From NCBI RefSeq assembly GCF_030249855.1, contig NZ_JANURN010000002.1:225694-289693 (forward strand): 64,000 bases of DNA, read 5' to 3'. Under the pieces are notes generated by a model. The model was given only the letters and a program-made list of their open reading frames with translations, searched no databases and was not told the DNA's origin. The DNA comes from Helicobacter_B zhangjianzhongii. Lineage in GTDB: Bacteria; Campylobacterota; Campylobacteria; Campylobacterales; Helicobacteraceae. Both the position numbers and the translations under genes were made by a program. Below are positions 33,986 to 42,245 of this stretch, one piece after another. Positions within the stretch are counted from its first letter, which is position 1, and each line of letters starts with the position of its first letter.

Positions 33986-34819
33986 CTAAAATCCAAAGCT
34001 ATATTGCAAAAATACCCTATGCGTGCTGTTTTTAGGCTCATAGAGAGTAACTGGCTGCCCTGTGTAGATACTCCTTATGGGCGCGCCTTGTGCTGCTTCT
34101 ATACTCCAATACTCATACACAAGCCGCACAGAGCGCATACCCCCATCTTTTGTCAAAAAGTTTGCCCCGATATATCCCAAAGCCCCAAAGCCATCGTGCT
34201 GCAGCACGCTGTAATTATCCATAAAGCCAAAGCGTGTGGATTGGGAGAAGTGATTGCCAAAGATTAGGTAGCGATAGCCGCCACCATAGCTAAGGGCTAG
34301 AGTTTGCGAGATCTGGCTATGTCCTTCAAGCTCTATGGGGAGATATAAATAGCCCTGATACCTTAGCATTGAGATGATTTCGGTGCGATTTGCGTGGTAG
34401 CTCACACCACTTTGCAAAAAGAGCGAGCTTGTGGGCAAAAAATGCAGAAGATCATAGCCCACCCTTAGCTCTACATCGCCAGCGAGTGCGCCCACAGGCT
34501 GCCTTAGTGCTTTTCCATTTCTGTCTTTATTATCTGGGTCTAAGATCCCGCCGGTGTATTGCCCTAGCGCGTAGTTAAATCGAGCGGTAGCATCAAGCTT
34601 TAGCCCAAAGCTAGTAACATTGCCAAGCTGCCCACTAAGCCCAAACATCGCCGTATCCATACGCATAACACGACCGCCATTTCTGTCTATCTCGCCATAG
34701 TGATAGTAGCCTGTGTAAAATCCTAGCGATGAGTAGAATCCACTTTTATAAACTAGCCCTTCCGCGTAGCCTGCCGTGCAGAGAGTCGCAAGTAGTATGC
34801 CTTGTAGTATATATCTCAT
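33986..34819 (-). CDS. Outer-membrane beta-barrel protein
   Basis: About 277 residues from the ATG at 34819, 5 nt after AGGAGG. Signal peptide (MRYILQGILLATLCTAGYAE), then barrel strands GFYSSLGFYTGYYHYGE, AMFGLSGQLG and VRLVYEYWSIE, ending VFLQYSFGF. It lies 7-9 nt after the previous barrel gene and 63 nt before hlyD, so all five may share a transcript. No repeats inside. Confidence 0.78.
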   Translation of the reverse strand: MRYILQGILLATLCTAGYAEGLVYKSGFYSSLGFYTGYYHYGEIDRNGGRVMRMDTAMFGLSGQLGNVTSFGLKLDATARFNYALGQYTGGILDPDNKDRNGKALRQPVGALAGDVELRVGYDLLHFLPTSSLFLQSGVSYHANRTEIISMLRYQGYLYLPIELEGHSQISQTLALSYGGGYRYLIFGNHFSQSTRFGFMDNYSVLQHDGFGALGYIGANFLTKDGGMRSVRLVYEYWSIEAAQGAPIRSIYTGQPVTLYEPKNSTHRVFLQYSFGF

Positions 34820-34828
34820 CATTACCTC

Positions 34829-35668
34829 CTAATATCCTATACCTAATCGAATGCCGACATAGCCGAGATTGGAGCGCGGATACGATAGCACAGCTTCTGC
34901 GCTGGGCTTGACGCCGGGCTCTTGGGTATCTGGCGGATTGCCCACGAAAATGCCTTTTGAAGCTCCAAAGCTATAATACTCCGCCACCAAAGTGCCAAAG
35001 AAATACAACTTAGGCGAGGCATAATATCTCCCCCCAAATTGCAAGCGCAAGCCATAGCTGCCATCTATGGGAAGCATTCTTTTATCTTTTTCACTGATGG
35101 TAACTTGCGTGGCTTGATCGAGTGCTATGTCATAGGCTAGAAGATACTCTATGGCTAGGGCTGGGGAGAGCCGCACATCACCGCGCAGCTCGATAGGTAT
35201 ATACACCGCCATTAAGGGCATATTGAAGCTTGTATTTACCACGACATTGGAGTAGATAAGCTCCTTTAGCCCTGTGCCAAGATAGAGCGGCTTGTCATAG
35301 CTGCGGCGGATTAGATGCCAGCCAGCATACACATCTAACCCCACAAGGAAGTTAATATCCCCCACCGGTCGCACGCTCATAAGATCCTGCATACCTTGGA
35401 TCATATAGTTATCCAAATTGCCATAGCTCGCGCCAAATAAGGCATCAATCCCAAAGCCCAAACCAAGCTTTGTCGTGTAGTCATAGCTTGCAAATAATGC
35501 TTCGTGTAGCCCAGAGGTGCTGGCATTCGCGCTGGAGTGCCATAGCCCTGTGGATTGTATGGCTATTTGTGCGTGGGAGCCTCGCTTTTTAGGCTCATTT
35601 GCCAGCGCGAAAGAGCATAGAGCCACGCACACTATCGCTAAAATTTTTGTCTGTATTTGCATTTTCAT
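34829..35668 (-). CDS. Outer-membrane beta-barrel protein
   Basis: 279 residues. Signal peptide (MQIQTKILAIVCVALCSFALA), barrel strands such as GLGFGIDALFGASYG and NLGYVGIRLGIGY (ends in Tyr). AAGGAG precedes the ATG. Paired with the next gene; the two resemble each other in size and layout. Probable first gene of the efflux operon. Confidence 0.75.
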   Translation of the reverse strand: MKMQIQTKILAIVCVALCSFALANEPKKRGSHAQIAIQSTGLWHSSANASTSGLHEALFASYDYTTKLGLGFGIDALFGASYGNLDNYMIQGMQDLMSVRPVGDINFLVGLDVYAGWHLIRRSYDKPLYLGTGLKELIYSNVVVNTSFNMPLMAVYIPIELRGDVRLSPALAIEYLLAYDIALDQATQVTISEKDKRMLPIDGSYGLRLQFGGRYYASPKLYFFGTLVAEYYSFGASKGIFVGNPPDTQEPGVKPSAEAVLSYPRSNLGYVGIRLGIGY

Positions 35669-35704
35669 TCACACTCCTTGTATCACCAAGCTTTAGGAAT
35701 GGGC

Positions 35705-35710
35705 ATTATG
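35705..35710 (-). promoter_or_regulatory. Possible -10 for the outer-membrane protein/efflux operon
   Basis: The minus strand reads CATAAT about 37 nt before the ATG at 35668, behind an A/T-rich tract (TTTAAATATTTTTTATG). Fits the loose sigma-70 promoters of this group. Confidence 0.35.
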
Positions 35711-35719
35711 CATAAAAAA

Positions 35720-36415
35720 TATTTAAACAAACTTAGAAACCGCAATGCCTAATCTATCTCAAACCCCCTAGAATCCACTTTTTAGGGGTGCGATGAGATT
35801 TAGGGGGTGGATTTGGGGGAGGGCTTGGGAGAGTGGGGCGAGTATGTCAAGGCGTGCGAAGCACCTTATATACGCAAGATAAGCGCGTGTAGTCTTAAAG
35901 GATTTTAGGAATTTCTGCGAGATTTGGGGGGGTCAAAGCCCCAGCCACCTGTGCCAACTCTGTGCCAAAGATGTCAAAACTAGTGCAAAAAGGCTAAACA
36001 AGGCAAAAGCAACGCTATCTAAACCAAGAAGCTACTAAACCTAAACCACTAAGCCAAACCTAAGGCTAAAAAGCGCAAATCTAGCTACCTCTAAGCAAGA
36101 GCTGCCCAAAAACTACACTGCATAAGTCAAACTACCAAAAAGGGAAACGCGATGACGATAAAAAAGCGGATTCTAGTATGGATCGTCAAAGAAGCTACGA
36201 CACGCTACGCGGTGCAAAAGCTAAAAAAAGCTTAAAGCAAAACTACAAAAGCCAACAGCTAACACCAAAAACCACTAAAGCTACAACCATAAGACAAGCC
36301 TAGCGATGTCAAAACGCAAGCATAATGGGATACTGCGGATAAGGTGGAACTGAGCCAAAGCGCGTAGGAGTGAGCTAAACACAATCCAAAACGCGCTTTG
36401 CGTGGGGGGCTATCA
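35720..36415. other. Gene-free boundary region before the phage
   Basis: About 700 nt without a credible gene. One TAGAATCCACTTTT copy is at ~35770. The stretch ~35950-36310 is poor in T on this strand and rich in CTAA (about 11 copies), so all + frames are closed by stops. A direct repeat CTGTGCCAA occurs twice near 35950-35975. This is where the left phage attachment site would be expected, but no duplicate can be checked because the right end is outside the window. Confidence 0.5.
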
Positions 36416-36424
36416 AAAGGCTAT

Positions 36425-36810
36425 AAACTTTGCTGAAAATCGCGGCGTGTGTGGTGTAGCTTAAAAGTGGATTCTGGGTTAAGTCTATGGATCGCCGCGC
36501 GGATAAATCCGCTCGCGATGACGGCGTGGCTTGCTTCTAAGATTCTAAGAATTGCGGTGGGGCTGGGCTTGCTTTTTAAGGGGTAGTAAAGCACGCCAAA
36601 CAAAGCACCGCGCTGGATTCTAGTTGCAAGCAACGCCAAAAATCTAAACGAGCAAGCAAAGGATTCTAGGATTTGGGTGATTAAATCGGGGCTTTGCAAG
36701 GCGAGCGCGGAGATAAGACTAGTGGTCTATCGCACAAGCAAGCCGCAGCAATCCACGATTCTAGCCCAAAAGCCGAATCCTCCAAGCCCAAAAGCCACCG
36801 CCAAAACTAG
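36425..36810. repeat. Dispersed repeats at the phage left end
   Basis: Contains AAAAGTGGATTCTGG, an ATGGATCGCC...GCGATGAC hairpin with inner GGATAAATCC (~36485-36522), and a long-arm module (~36680-36775) with arms ATCGGGGCTTTGC... and ...CACGATTCTAGCCC. No gene. Confidence 0.8.
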
Positions 36811-36869
36811 TTTTGACTATCAGCTCTCAAATAACACGACTTAGCGACACCAACTTTAAAGGAGATTGT

Positions 36870-37337
36870 ATGTGTAATTTAGAACGACTAGATTTGAAAG
36901 TGAAAACCCTAGAGCAGCATTTAAACGATGATTTTCAAGTGGAGATCATAGATCAAAATGGCGATGTCTTTGTAACGCTAGATAGCACGACAGAAGCCAA
37001 AGCCTACTTAAAAGAGCTAGAGTCTATGCCAAAGGCGCGGGCGCAACTTTATCAGCTAGGCTTTAAAAAGCTAAAGGTCAGGCTAAAGCTTGATGATGTG
37101 CTTAGCGTGTGTGTGGCGTATCTGTGGCTTGATCAGGGTGGGATAGTGCGGATCGATGAAGAGTGGTGGGAGTTGCGATCGCAGGTAGAAAACTACATAC
37201 CTAGCGACTGGGGCTGGCTTGTGAGTAGCTATCTGCGTGATTTTGTGCGATCGCTTAAATGCTTAGATAAGGCGTGGAGGAGTCAAAGGGCGGCGGCGTG
37301 TGGGGGGGATATGCCCTTTTACCTAGGAGGTGTGTAA
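36870..37337 (+). CDS. Phage-region protein of unknown function
   Basis: 155 residues from the ATG at 36870, which has AAAGGAG 6 nt upstream; an upstream ATG at 36813 has no site. Mixed alpha/beta, acidic, with WLDQGGIVRIDEEWWELRSQ and several Trp. No family recognised. First plus-strand gene of the element. Confidence 0.6.
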   Translation: MCNLERLDLKVKTLEQHLNDDFQVEIIDQNGDVFVTLDSTTEAKAYLKELESMPKARAQLYQLGFKKLKVRLKLDDVLSVCVAYLWLDQGGIVRIDEEWWELRSQVENYIPSDWGWLVSSYLRDFVRSLKCLDKAWRSQRAAACGGDMPFYLGGV

Positions 37338-37615
37338 TGTGGCTGGTGGATTCGGCTTTGCGCGATAAAGTAGGGAGTTTGTGGCTCGCGGCGTCGATAG
37401 ACGCTCGAGTCTTATCTCCTTGCTCGCCACTGCACAACCCTACTTTCTCATCGCAAATCCTAGAATCCAGCGGCGTTAGAATCCAAAACGCCTTTTCTAT
37501 CATCGCGAGCAAGCGCGGTAGTGCTTGCGTGGCGATCCATACTAAAAAAGCGGATTCTATGGATCGCCACGATTTTGCTAGCGCAAAATCTCGCAATGAC
37601 AGAAAAGTGGATTCT
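37338..37615. repeat. Dispersed repeats, including a ~120-bp nested palindrome
   Basis: About 37345-37475 holds a long element: outer arms GATTCGGCTTTGCGCGATAAA and TCTCATCGCAAATCCTAGAATCC, inner CGTCGATAGACG. The same element recurs inverted at ~49855-49975. It is followed by an ATGGATCGCC hairpin with inner GATTTTGC/GCAAAATC at ~37559-37600. No gene. Confidence 0.85.
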
Positions 37616-37617
37616 AG

Positions 37618-37989
37618 CTACCAGCGTTGTGTGGGTAAAGGTGGATCAAAGGGCTTGGTTTGGTCTTTTATGGATTCTAGGGTTTGCTCCTGCTTTTCTA
37701 AGTCTTTTTTCAAGGATTCTAGGGCTTGGCTCTGTAGCTCTTGCTTGGATTTAAGCTCTTGCAGGGCTTCTAAAATAGGAGTGAGATCGTGGGAGCTTTT
37801 TACAATTTTGCTATCTATTTCATCAAGCTTTTTTAGTGATTTTTCATCGTGCATTGGTATATGCAAAACAAAAACACGGAAGCCCAAAACTCTCAACAAA
37901 ACATTCAAAATAACCAAACCGCCTAAGCCTAAAAAGATCCCAAAAATAACGCCATTTAAACAATTACTAAAATCTAAAAGTGCAGTCAT
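37618..37989 (-). CDS. Small membrane/coiled-coil protein ending LPTQRW
   Basis: 123 residues from the ATG at 37989 (AAGGAG 5-6 nt upstream). One membrane helix with cytosolic-style FGIFLGLGGLVILNVLLRVLG, then a Glu/Lys/Gln coiled coil (LKKLDEIDSKI; LESLKKDLEKQEQTLESIKD) and a short tail PPLPTQRW. A paralogue lies at 39739-40071 (similar length, helix, HIPI/HIPM motif and tail). Opposite in strand to neighbouring phage genes with its own extended -10. Function unknown; a moron or exclusion-type protein is possible. Confidence 0.7.
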   Translation of the reverse strand: MTALLDFSNCLNGVIFGIFLGLGGLVILNVLLRVLGFRVFVLHIPMHDEKSLKKLDEIDSKIVKSSHDLTPILEALQELKSKQELQSQALESLKKDLEKQEQTLESIKDQTKPFDPPLPTQRW

Positions 37990-38017
37990 AAAAACTCCTT
38001 GCAGTTGGATTTTAGAA

Positions 38018-38023
38018 ATTATA
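38018..38023 (-). promoter_or_regulatory. Extended -10 promoter for the minus-strand membrane gene
   Basis: Minus strand TGATATAAT: TATAAT preceded by TGA, about 29 nt before the ATG at 37989. Strong match to the extended -10 consensus. Confidence 0.6.
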
Positions 38024-38063
38024 TCACTCAACGCGAACTTTAAATTTTACAAAGGAGGTTCAA

Positions 38064-38201
38064 ATGCTTGAAATGTTTCAAAGCGATTGCTTTTTGATTG
38101 GTGTTAAGCTGGGAGTTGCGATCGTTATTGTGTGGGCTATTTTAGTCAAAGCTACGGATATGTGGCGACATAAAAAGCTCTTAAAAAATTATGATGATTA
38201 G
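38064..38201 (+). CDS. 45-residue membrane protein
   Basis: Short ORF with an excellent ribosome site (AAAGGAGG, 5 nt spacing): one hydrophobic helix (FLIGVKLGVAIVIVWAILVKA) and a basic tail RHKKLLKNYDD. Starts divergently from the minus-strand membrane gene. No repeat content. Probably a phage small membrane protein; role unknown. Confidence 0.6.
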   Translation: MLEMFQSDCFLIGVKLGVAIVIVWAILVKATDMWRHKKLLKNYDD

Positions 38202-38214
38202 TTATTTGCTAGCG

Positions 38215-38445
38215 CAATTTATGGATCGCCACGCCTTGCAGAGCAAGGCTCGCGATGACAGAGAAAGCGGATTCTAGGGAAACGAGAAGCGCAACAAATC
38301 TACACAAGCACGCAGGCGGAAGGATTTTGAGGCTAGAATCGGGGCTTTGCAAGGCGAGCGCGGAGATAAGGCTGGTTGCCTATCGCACAAGCAAGCCGAA
38401 GCAATCCACGATTCTAGCCCAAAAGCCAACGCCAAAACCAAACAA
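38215..38445. repeat. Dispersed repeats upstream of the integrase
   Basis: An ATGGATCGCC hairpin with inner CCTTGCAGAGCAAGG (~38220-38258), AAAGCGGATTCTAG, and the long-arm module (~38330-38415: ATCGGGGCTTTGCAAGGCGA ... CACGATTCTAGCCC). Confidence 0.85.
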
Positions 38446-38455
38446 AGGAGATTAA

Positions 38456-39565
38456 ATGGACAATCTACACATTAAAAAATCGCACATAAGAGATCGCAAC
38501 GGCATCGCCTATATCGACTGCAACACCAGCCTAGGGCGGCTGCGCTTTAGCTCTGGGGAGCCATATAAGCAAGAAAGCCTAGCTGATATAGCAAGCCGTA
38601 TAAAAGAGCTTTGCATAAGCTTCTTACAAGGGCAAAAGGCAAGCCTAAGGGCTGTAAGCACTAGACAAGAAAACCTAGCAGATATACAGACACTAGGGGA
38701 GAGCTTCTTGCGCACTCGGTGTGGGCATTTAAAGCCTCAAAGCTTGAAGCGATATGAAAGCCACCTAAGGCTAATCGCCCAAAAAATCCCCTATGAAATA
38801 AGCCTGCTAAATCAAGCTGGCTATGAGCAAATCGTGCGCGATATGGCAAAGGAGCACATTGATATGCTAAATCGCCTTATCGCCTATGCTAAGGAAGCTG
38901 GCGTGCTAAGCACTAATATCATCGTAAAAAGGCATAGAAAGCTAGCCCTAAAAGAGCCAGATATAAAGCCGCTAAATTTACAAGAGGCAGAAGCGATGCT
39001 AAGGGCGTGTGAGAGCCTAGCAAGAGATGATAAAAAGTGGCTAGAAGTGAGAAACTACCTAGGCTTTGCGATCTTTAGCGGAGCTAGGCTAGGAGAGATC
39101 CTAGCCCTAGAGGTAAGCGATATAGATCTAGAAAATGACAAGGTCTATATCTGCAAGTCAAAAGAGCGGCTAAGAAATGTCATAAGCACCACCAAAACAG
39201 GAAAAGCTAGGTATATCGATCTACTAGAAAATGCCAAGCTAGCCCTGCAAAGTCAAATCGCTTTAAGAGCGACTCTAAAGCGCAAGCATAATCGGCTTTT
39301 CACCCTTGATGAAAAAGAGCTAGCAGTCCGCTGGAAGCAAGCTTTGGCGATGTGTGGGCTAGAAGCTCGCGTGCTGTATCAAACGCGCCATAGCTTTGCC
39401 ACGATGATGTTAGTAAATGGCGAAGAGCCTTTATGGATAAGCGCAATGCTAGGACATAGCTCGCTGCATACGACCTTTACTCACTATGTGAAGTATATGC
39501 CGCAAAAACGATCAAGAGGAAAGTTCGTGGATTTTAGGATTCAGCTTTGCGGGATAAATCAATGA
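38456..39565 (+). CDS. int: Tyrosine recombinase (phage integrase)
   Basis: 369 residues. Catalytic residues can be read: Arg211 (FSGARLGEI), Lys247 (TTKTGKARYI), Tyr308-x-x-Arg311 (YQTRHSFAT), His334 (LGHSS) and nucleophile Tyr344 (THYVKY). The N-terminal part (~1-170) holds an arm-binding segment and a SAM-like core-binding domain. AAGGAG precedes the ATG. Directs integration of the element; attachment sites not found. A histidine replaced by Tyr in the first position of HxxR is an accepted variant. Confidence 0.93.
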   Translation: MDNLHIKKSHIRDRNGIAYIDCNTSLGRLRFSSGEPYKQESLADIASRIKELCISFLQGQKASLRAVSTRQENLADIQTLGESFLRTRCGHLKPQSLKRYESHLRLIAQKIPYEISLLNQAGYEQIVRDMAKEHIDMLNRLIAYAKEAGVLSTNIIVKRHRKLALKEPDIKPLNLQEAEAMLRACESLARDDKKWLEVRNYLGFAIFSGARLGEILALEVSDIDLENDKVYICKSKERLRNVISTTKTGKARYIDLLENAKLALQSQIALRATLKRKHNRLFTLDEKELAVRWKQALAMCGLEARVLYQTRHSFATMMLVNGEEPLWISAMLGHSSLHTTFTHYVKYMPQKRSRGKFVDFRIQLCGINQ

Positions 39566-39738
39566 TTCTACGGCGCGGGCTTGCTCATTATCGACTAGAT
39601 AAATCCCTGCGCCCGCGCCTTGAAAACATTGATTTCTCACCGCAAATCTTAGAATCCTGCGGCAGACAATGCGGTAGAGAAAACGGCGGACAATCGGCAG
39701 AAAGGAGCAAGAATGAAAAAAGTGGATTCTAGTAAAAA
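39566..39738. repeat. Dispersed repeats after the integrase
   Basis: The GGGCTTGCTCATTATC...GATAAATCCCTGCGCCCGCGCC nested palindrome (~39575-39622), then at ~39703 a good ribosome site (AAAGGAG) and ATGAAAAAAGTGGATTCTAG, i.e. a start codon running directly into the 15-mer repeat. Confidence 0.8.
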
Positions 39739-40071
39739 TCAAAATCTCTCAGTTGGGAGTAGCTCACGCGGCGGCTGTGTGTTGCGCTTAATGTCATCTA
39801 GGGTTTTTAATTTGTCGCTTATGGATTGTAGTAATTGCGACTCTTTTTCTATGTGTGGATTTTTTAAGTCTTTTAAATCTTGCTGCATAGATTTTACAAG
39901 GCTCAAAAGCTCATTGTCTTTTATGGGTATATGCAAAGCAAATGGCTTTAGTCCCAAAAGCTTGCGGCATAAATTGATAATCGCAAGACCGCAAGCCCCT
40001 GCGATAAAACCCCAAAAAAACCCTGATAAAAAAACAAAAGACTTCACAAAAATTAGCACCATCTCTTCCAT
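39739..40071 (-). CDS. Small membrane/coiled-coil protein ending LLPTERF
   Basis: 110 residues. Membrane helix (FVFLSGFFWGFIAGACGLAI), short LGLKPFALHIPI segment shared with the paralogue at 37618-37989 (LGFRVFVLHIPM), a helical region (LVKSMQQDLKDLKN), then the tail PPRELLPTERF. AAGGAG 6 nt before the ATG and TATAAT at 40098-40103. The end belongs to the LPTERY-type tag shared with two virion-module proteins. Confidence 0.7.
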   Translation of the reverse strand: MEEMVLIFVKSFVFLSGFFWGFIAGACGLAIINLCRKLLGLKPFALHIPIKDNELLSLVKSMQQDLKDLKNPHIEKESQLLQSISDKLKTLDDIKRNTQPPRELLPTERF

Positions 40072-40097
40072 ACTATCTCCTTGCAGTAGTTGGGGGG

Positions 40098-40103
40098 ATT
40101 ATA
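40098..40103 (-). promoter_or_regulatory. -10 box for the minus-strand membrane gene
   Basis: Minus strand TATAAT about 27 nt before the ATG at 40071. The leader (CAACTACTGCAAGGAG) resembles that of the paralogue at 37989 (CAACTGCAAGGAG), so promoter and leader were duplicated along with the gene. Confidence 0.5.
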
Positions 40104-40125
40104 TAACAAAAAAGGAGAATAAAAA

Positions 40126-40260
40126 ATGAGTTCAGTAGAAGTGGGAGCATTTTTTTTAGCTGGGATTATTTGTGGCTTTGTGTTGTTTGTGTGTATAGCC
40201 ATTGGGGTTTATATACGGCAGCGACAATATGAAAGGAGCGAGAATGAAAAAACTCTTTGA
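40126..40260 (+). CDS. 44-residue membrane protein
   Basis: AAAGGAG lies 8 nt upstream. One long hydrophobic helix (AFFLAGIICGFVLFVCIAIGVY... split by Cys) and a charged tail RQRQYERSENEKTL. It overlaps the next small gene by 17 bp; that gene's ribosome site (GAAAGGAG) is inside this coding end. Function unknown. Confidence 0.6.
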   Translation: MSSVEVGAFFLAGIICGFVLFVCIAIGVYIRQRQYERSENEKTL

Positions 40261-40381
40261 CTACTTAAGAAACGCCTATAAAAGTATGAGTGCTAGGGTG
40301 TGGCTTTTGTGGAGTGATTATGCTGTGTTTGTGGCTCTGGGAGCTGTGATATACGCGCTAGTTTTGCGCGAGATTTTATAA
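40244..40381 (+). CDS. 45-residue membrane protein
   Basis: AAAGGAG 5-6 nt upstream, overlaps the previous gene. Basic N-terminus (MKKLFDYLRNAYKSM) and one helix (YAVFVALGAVIYALVL). Part of a run of tiny phage genes before the replication module. Function unknown. Confidence 0.6.
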   Translation: MKKLFDYLRNAYKSMSARVWLLWSDYAVFVALGAVIYALVLREIL

Positions 40382-40392
40382 AGGAGTGTGAG

Positions 40393-40575
40393 ATGATACT
40401 AATTTTTGACTGCCCTTTTTGTGGGCGTGAAAATGAAATAACCACCAAGCTAGAAAATGAGTTTGACTACCTAGAGCAAGATGAGATCAAAGAGCTTGGG
40501 TGCGAGTGTCAAGAGTGTGAGAAAGAGATAGGGCTAGAAATGCTTTTAAGTGTTCAGGAGGTAAGCTATGAGTAA
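40393..40575 (+). CDS. Small zinc-ribbon protein
   Basis: 60 residues. Two Cys pairs, CPFC (7-10) and CECQEC (~37-42), forming a likely zinc ribbon, in an otherwise acidic protein. AAAGGAG upstream. It overlaps the next gene by 8 bp. Many phages carry such small ribbons as regulators; the role here is not known. Confidence 0.65.
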   Translation: MILIFDCPFCGRENEITTKLENEFDYLEQDEIKELGCECQECEKEIGLEMLLSVQEVSYE

Positions 40576-41737
40576 GACAATCTACTACCAAAACAAACAA
40601 ATCGAGCTAAAGTATGGCAGGATCAATCACCTAATCCCTGCGGATATGTGGCAATGCGGGCTAAGCCTGCAAGCCATAGGCGTGGCAAGCTATATCTACA
40701 CGCTACCTAAGGAATGGAAGCTAAGTGTAAGCCATATCGCAAAGCAGCTAATGATAAGCCCTAATTCTTGCCGTAAGTATTTGCGAGAGATTTTCACCAA
40801 TCCTAAAGCGATAAAGGTCTTTAAAGGTGTGGAGAGGGAGGCAAATACCTATGATCTAGAAGAGGGCTTTTATGAGTATCCTTATGTCGATGAACCACAA
40901 GAGGTAGCAAACTTCACTTCAAGCGTGGCAAAAGATGTCAGCGTGCCAAGGAAAAGGCGCGTGCTGATCGTGCAGACAGAAACGCAACGCTATTTATTGA
41001 ATCTATGCTTTGCACGCGGAAAAGTGGATTCTAGTATGGATCGCCACGCGGATAAATCCGCTCGCGATGACAGAGAAATAAGTCAAGAAGCAAAAATAAG
41101 GGGATCAAAGGCGGAAGTATTTTGCGATGATTTTGGGGGCTTTCAAGGTGCGTGTGCAGGGATTTATCTCAGCGATAATGAGCAAGCCCGCGCCGTAGAA
41201 TCCACCAAAAGCGCGCAAAAGACAACGCCTAATAAAAATGCGCAAAATTTGCGCACTATAAAAAGAGATTCTAAAGAATCTCTTAAAGATAGTAGTTCTA
41301 AACGCACGCGCGAAAAAGCAAAAGATCTTACAAGCTTTTTAGACTTAAAAGCCTTTAACGAAAAAGAACAAGAAGCCATTAAACTTTGGATCCGTTATAA
41401 GCAAGAATCCAGCAAAGCACGATTAAAGCCTAGTCAAATCGACTTTCAACTACGCAAGATACAACGCTTAAAAGAGCAGGGGCAGGATATTTGCGCCGTG
41501 ATTGAAAAGAGCGTGGATATGGGCTGGCAGGGACTTTTTGCAATAAATACGGATTCTAGCTTTAAGTCTATGGATCGCCACGCGGATAAATCCGCTCGCG
41601 ATGACAGGGGGGGAGCAAGTCTCGCGAGCGAGAGAAACGCCCACGCCGTAGAATCTACAAATCACACAAAGCTAACGCCCAAAATGCCTAAAAATCTCGG
41701 CGGAAAGGCAGTACTAAAGGTGGTGGATAATGCTTAG
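40568..41737 (+). CDS. Phage replication initiator-like protein with repeat insertions
   Basis: 389 residues. N-terminal winged helix (~residues 1-110: LSVSHIAKQLMISPNSCRKYLREI) and C-terminal helical domain ending in EKSVDMGWQGLF, the pattern seen at the end of DnaD/O-like phage replication proteins that load DnaB. Three stretches are translated repeats: ~155-225 (KVDSSMDRHADKSARDD, GAGIYLSDNEQA-like) and ~338-380 (MDRHADKSARDDRGGAS). Upstream of helicase and primase genes, which supports a replication role. Confidence 0.7.
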   Translation: MSKTIYYQNKQIELKYGRINHLIPADMWQCGLSLQAIGVASYIYTLPKEWKLSVSHIAKQLMISPNSCRKYLREIFTNPKAIKVFKGVEREANTYDLEEGFYEYPYVDEPQEVANFTSSVAKDVSVPRKRRVLIVQTETQRYLLNLCFARGKVDSSMDRHADKSARDDREISQEAKIRGSKAEVFCDDFGGFQGACAGIYLSDNEQARAVESTKSAQKTTPNKNAQNLRTIKRDSKESLKDSSSKRTREKAKDLTSFLDLKAFNEKEQEAIKLWIRYKQESSKARLKPSQIDFQLRKIQRLKEQGQDICAVIEKSVDMGWQGLFAINTDSSFKSMDRHADKSARDDRGGASLASERNAHAVESTNHTKLTPKMPKNLGGKAVLKVVDNA

Positions 41738-42023
41738 TGAGAAAATCCACAGCCCCAGCTTTTATTTGAGTGATGAGATCCTAGGCTTTATCCAAGTAGT
41801 CGCTACAAGCTATCACATCAGCCGCAGCGAAGTGATCGAGTGGGCGATCAACGCACACCTAAAGCCTTATGACAAAGCCCTAAAACTAGCCACAAGGAGA
41901 ATCTATGCAAGGAAAGCACCGCAAAAAGTTCAAAATGCGACAAGCAAATATCACAAAGCTAAGAAAGTATGCCAAGAAGCAAAACAAGAGCAAAAACGCC
42001 TTTTTGATCCAAGAGCTTACTAG
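41730..42023 (+). CDS. Small protein with ribbon-helix-helix-like N-terminus
   Basis: 97 residues. YLSDEILGFIQVVATSYHISRSEVIEWAIN has the spacing of a ribbon-helix-helix or similar DNA-binding unit; the C-terminal half is basic and helical. Overlaps the previous gene by 8 bp and, in another frame, the following 57-residue ORF by 119 bp, so its 3' end may be used twice. Confidence 0.5.
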   Translation: MLSEKIHSPSFYLSDEILGFIQVVATSYHISRSEVIEWAINAHLKPYDKALKLATRRIYARKAPQKVQNATSKYHKAKKVCQEAKQEQKRLFDPRAY

Positions 42024-42078
42024 GCTAGCGAAGTATTTGCAAGATACAAATTTATTTTTCACAAAGGAGCAGAAATGA
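41905..42078 (+). CDS. 57-residue basic protein in an overlapping frame
   Basis: Has the better ribosome site of the two overlapping ORFs (AAGGAG, 5 nt before ATG) and ends with an ATGA overlap to the next gene, as do its neighbours. N-terminal half very basic (MQGKHRKKFKMRQ, KLRKYAKKQNKSKN), then an amphipathic helix (FLIQELTRLAKYLQ). Possibly a small nucleic-acid-binding protein. Confidence 0.5.
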   Translation: MQGKHRKKFKMRQANITKLRKYAKKQNKSKNAFLIQELTRLAKYLQDTNLFFTKEQK

Positions 42079-42245
42079 CAGAATCCCAAGTAAAGCAAAT
42101 GCAAGAAATGCAAGAAGCAATAGCTAGGCTCACAGAGTCAAACAATAATCTAGTGCAAAATCAGCAACTAGCAATGCTTGCTATACAAGAGCTAGCAGAG
42201 AGAGTAAAGAAGCTAGAGAGCAAAGCGCAAAAGGAGAAGCGATGA
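42075..42245 (+). CDS. 56-residue coiled-coil protein
   Basis: ATGA overlaps at both ends. The whole protein is a Gln/Glu-rich helix (VKQMQEMQEAIARLT; LAMLAIQELAERVKKLE) with a heptad pattern. AAAGGAG lies upstream inside the preceding gene. Function unknown. Confidence 0.55.
   Translation: MTESQVKQMQEMQEAIARLTESNNNLVQNQQLAMLAIQELAERVKKLESKAQKEKR

Noticed and set aside
37274..38071. 265-codon plus-strand ORF
   Set aside because: Made of translated dispersed repeats and the reverse strand of the membrane gene at 37618-37989, which has its own promoter and ribosome site.
38255..38455. 66-codon ORF before the integrase
   Set aside because: Entirely repeat modules, no credible start signal.
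39713..40129. 138-codon plus-strand ORF after the integrase
   Set aside because: Although it has a ribosome site, after a few repeat-derived codons it is antisense to the well-supported membrane gene at 39739-40071.
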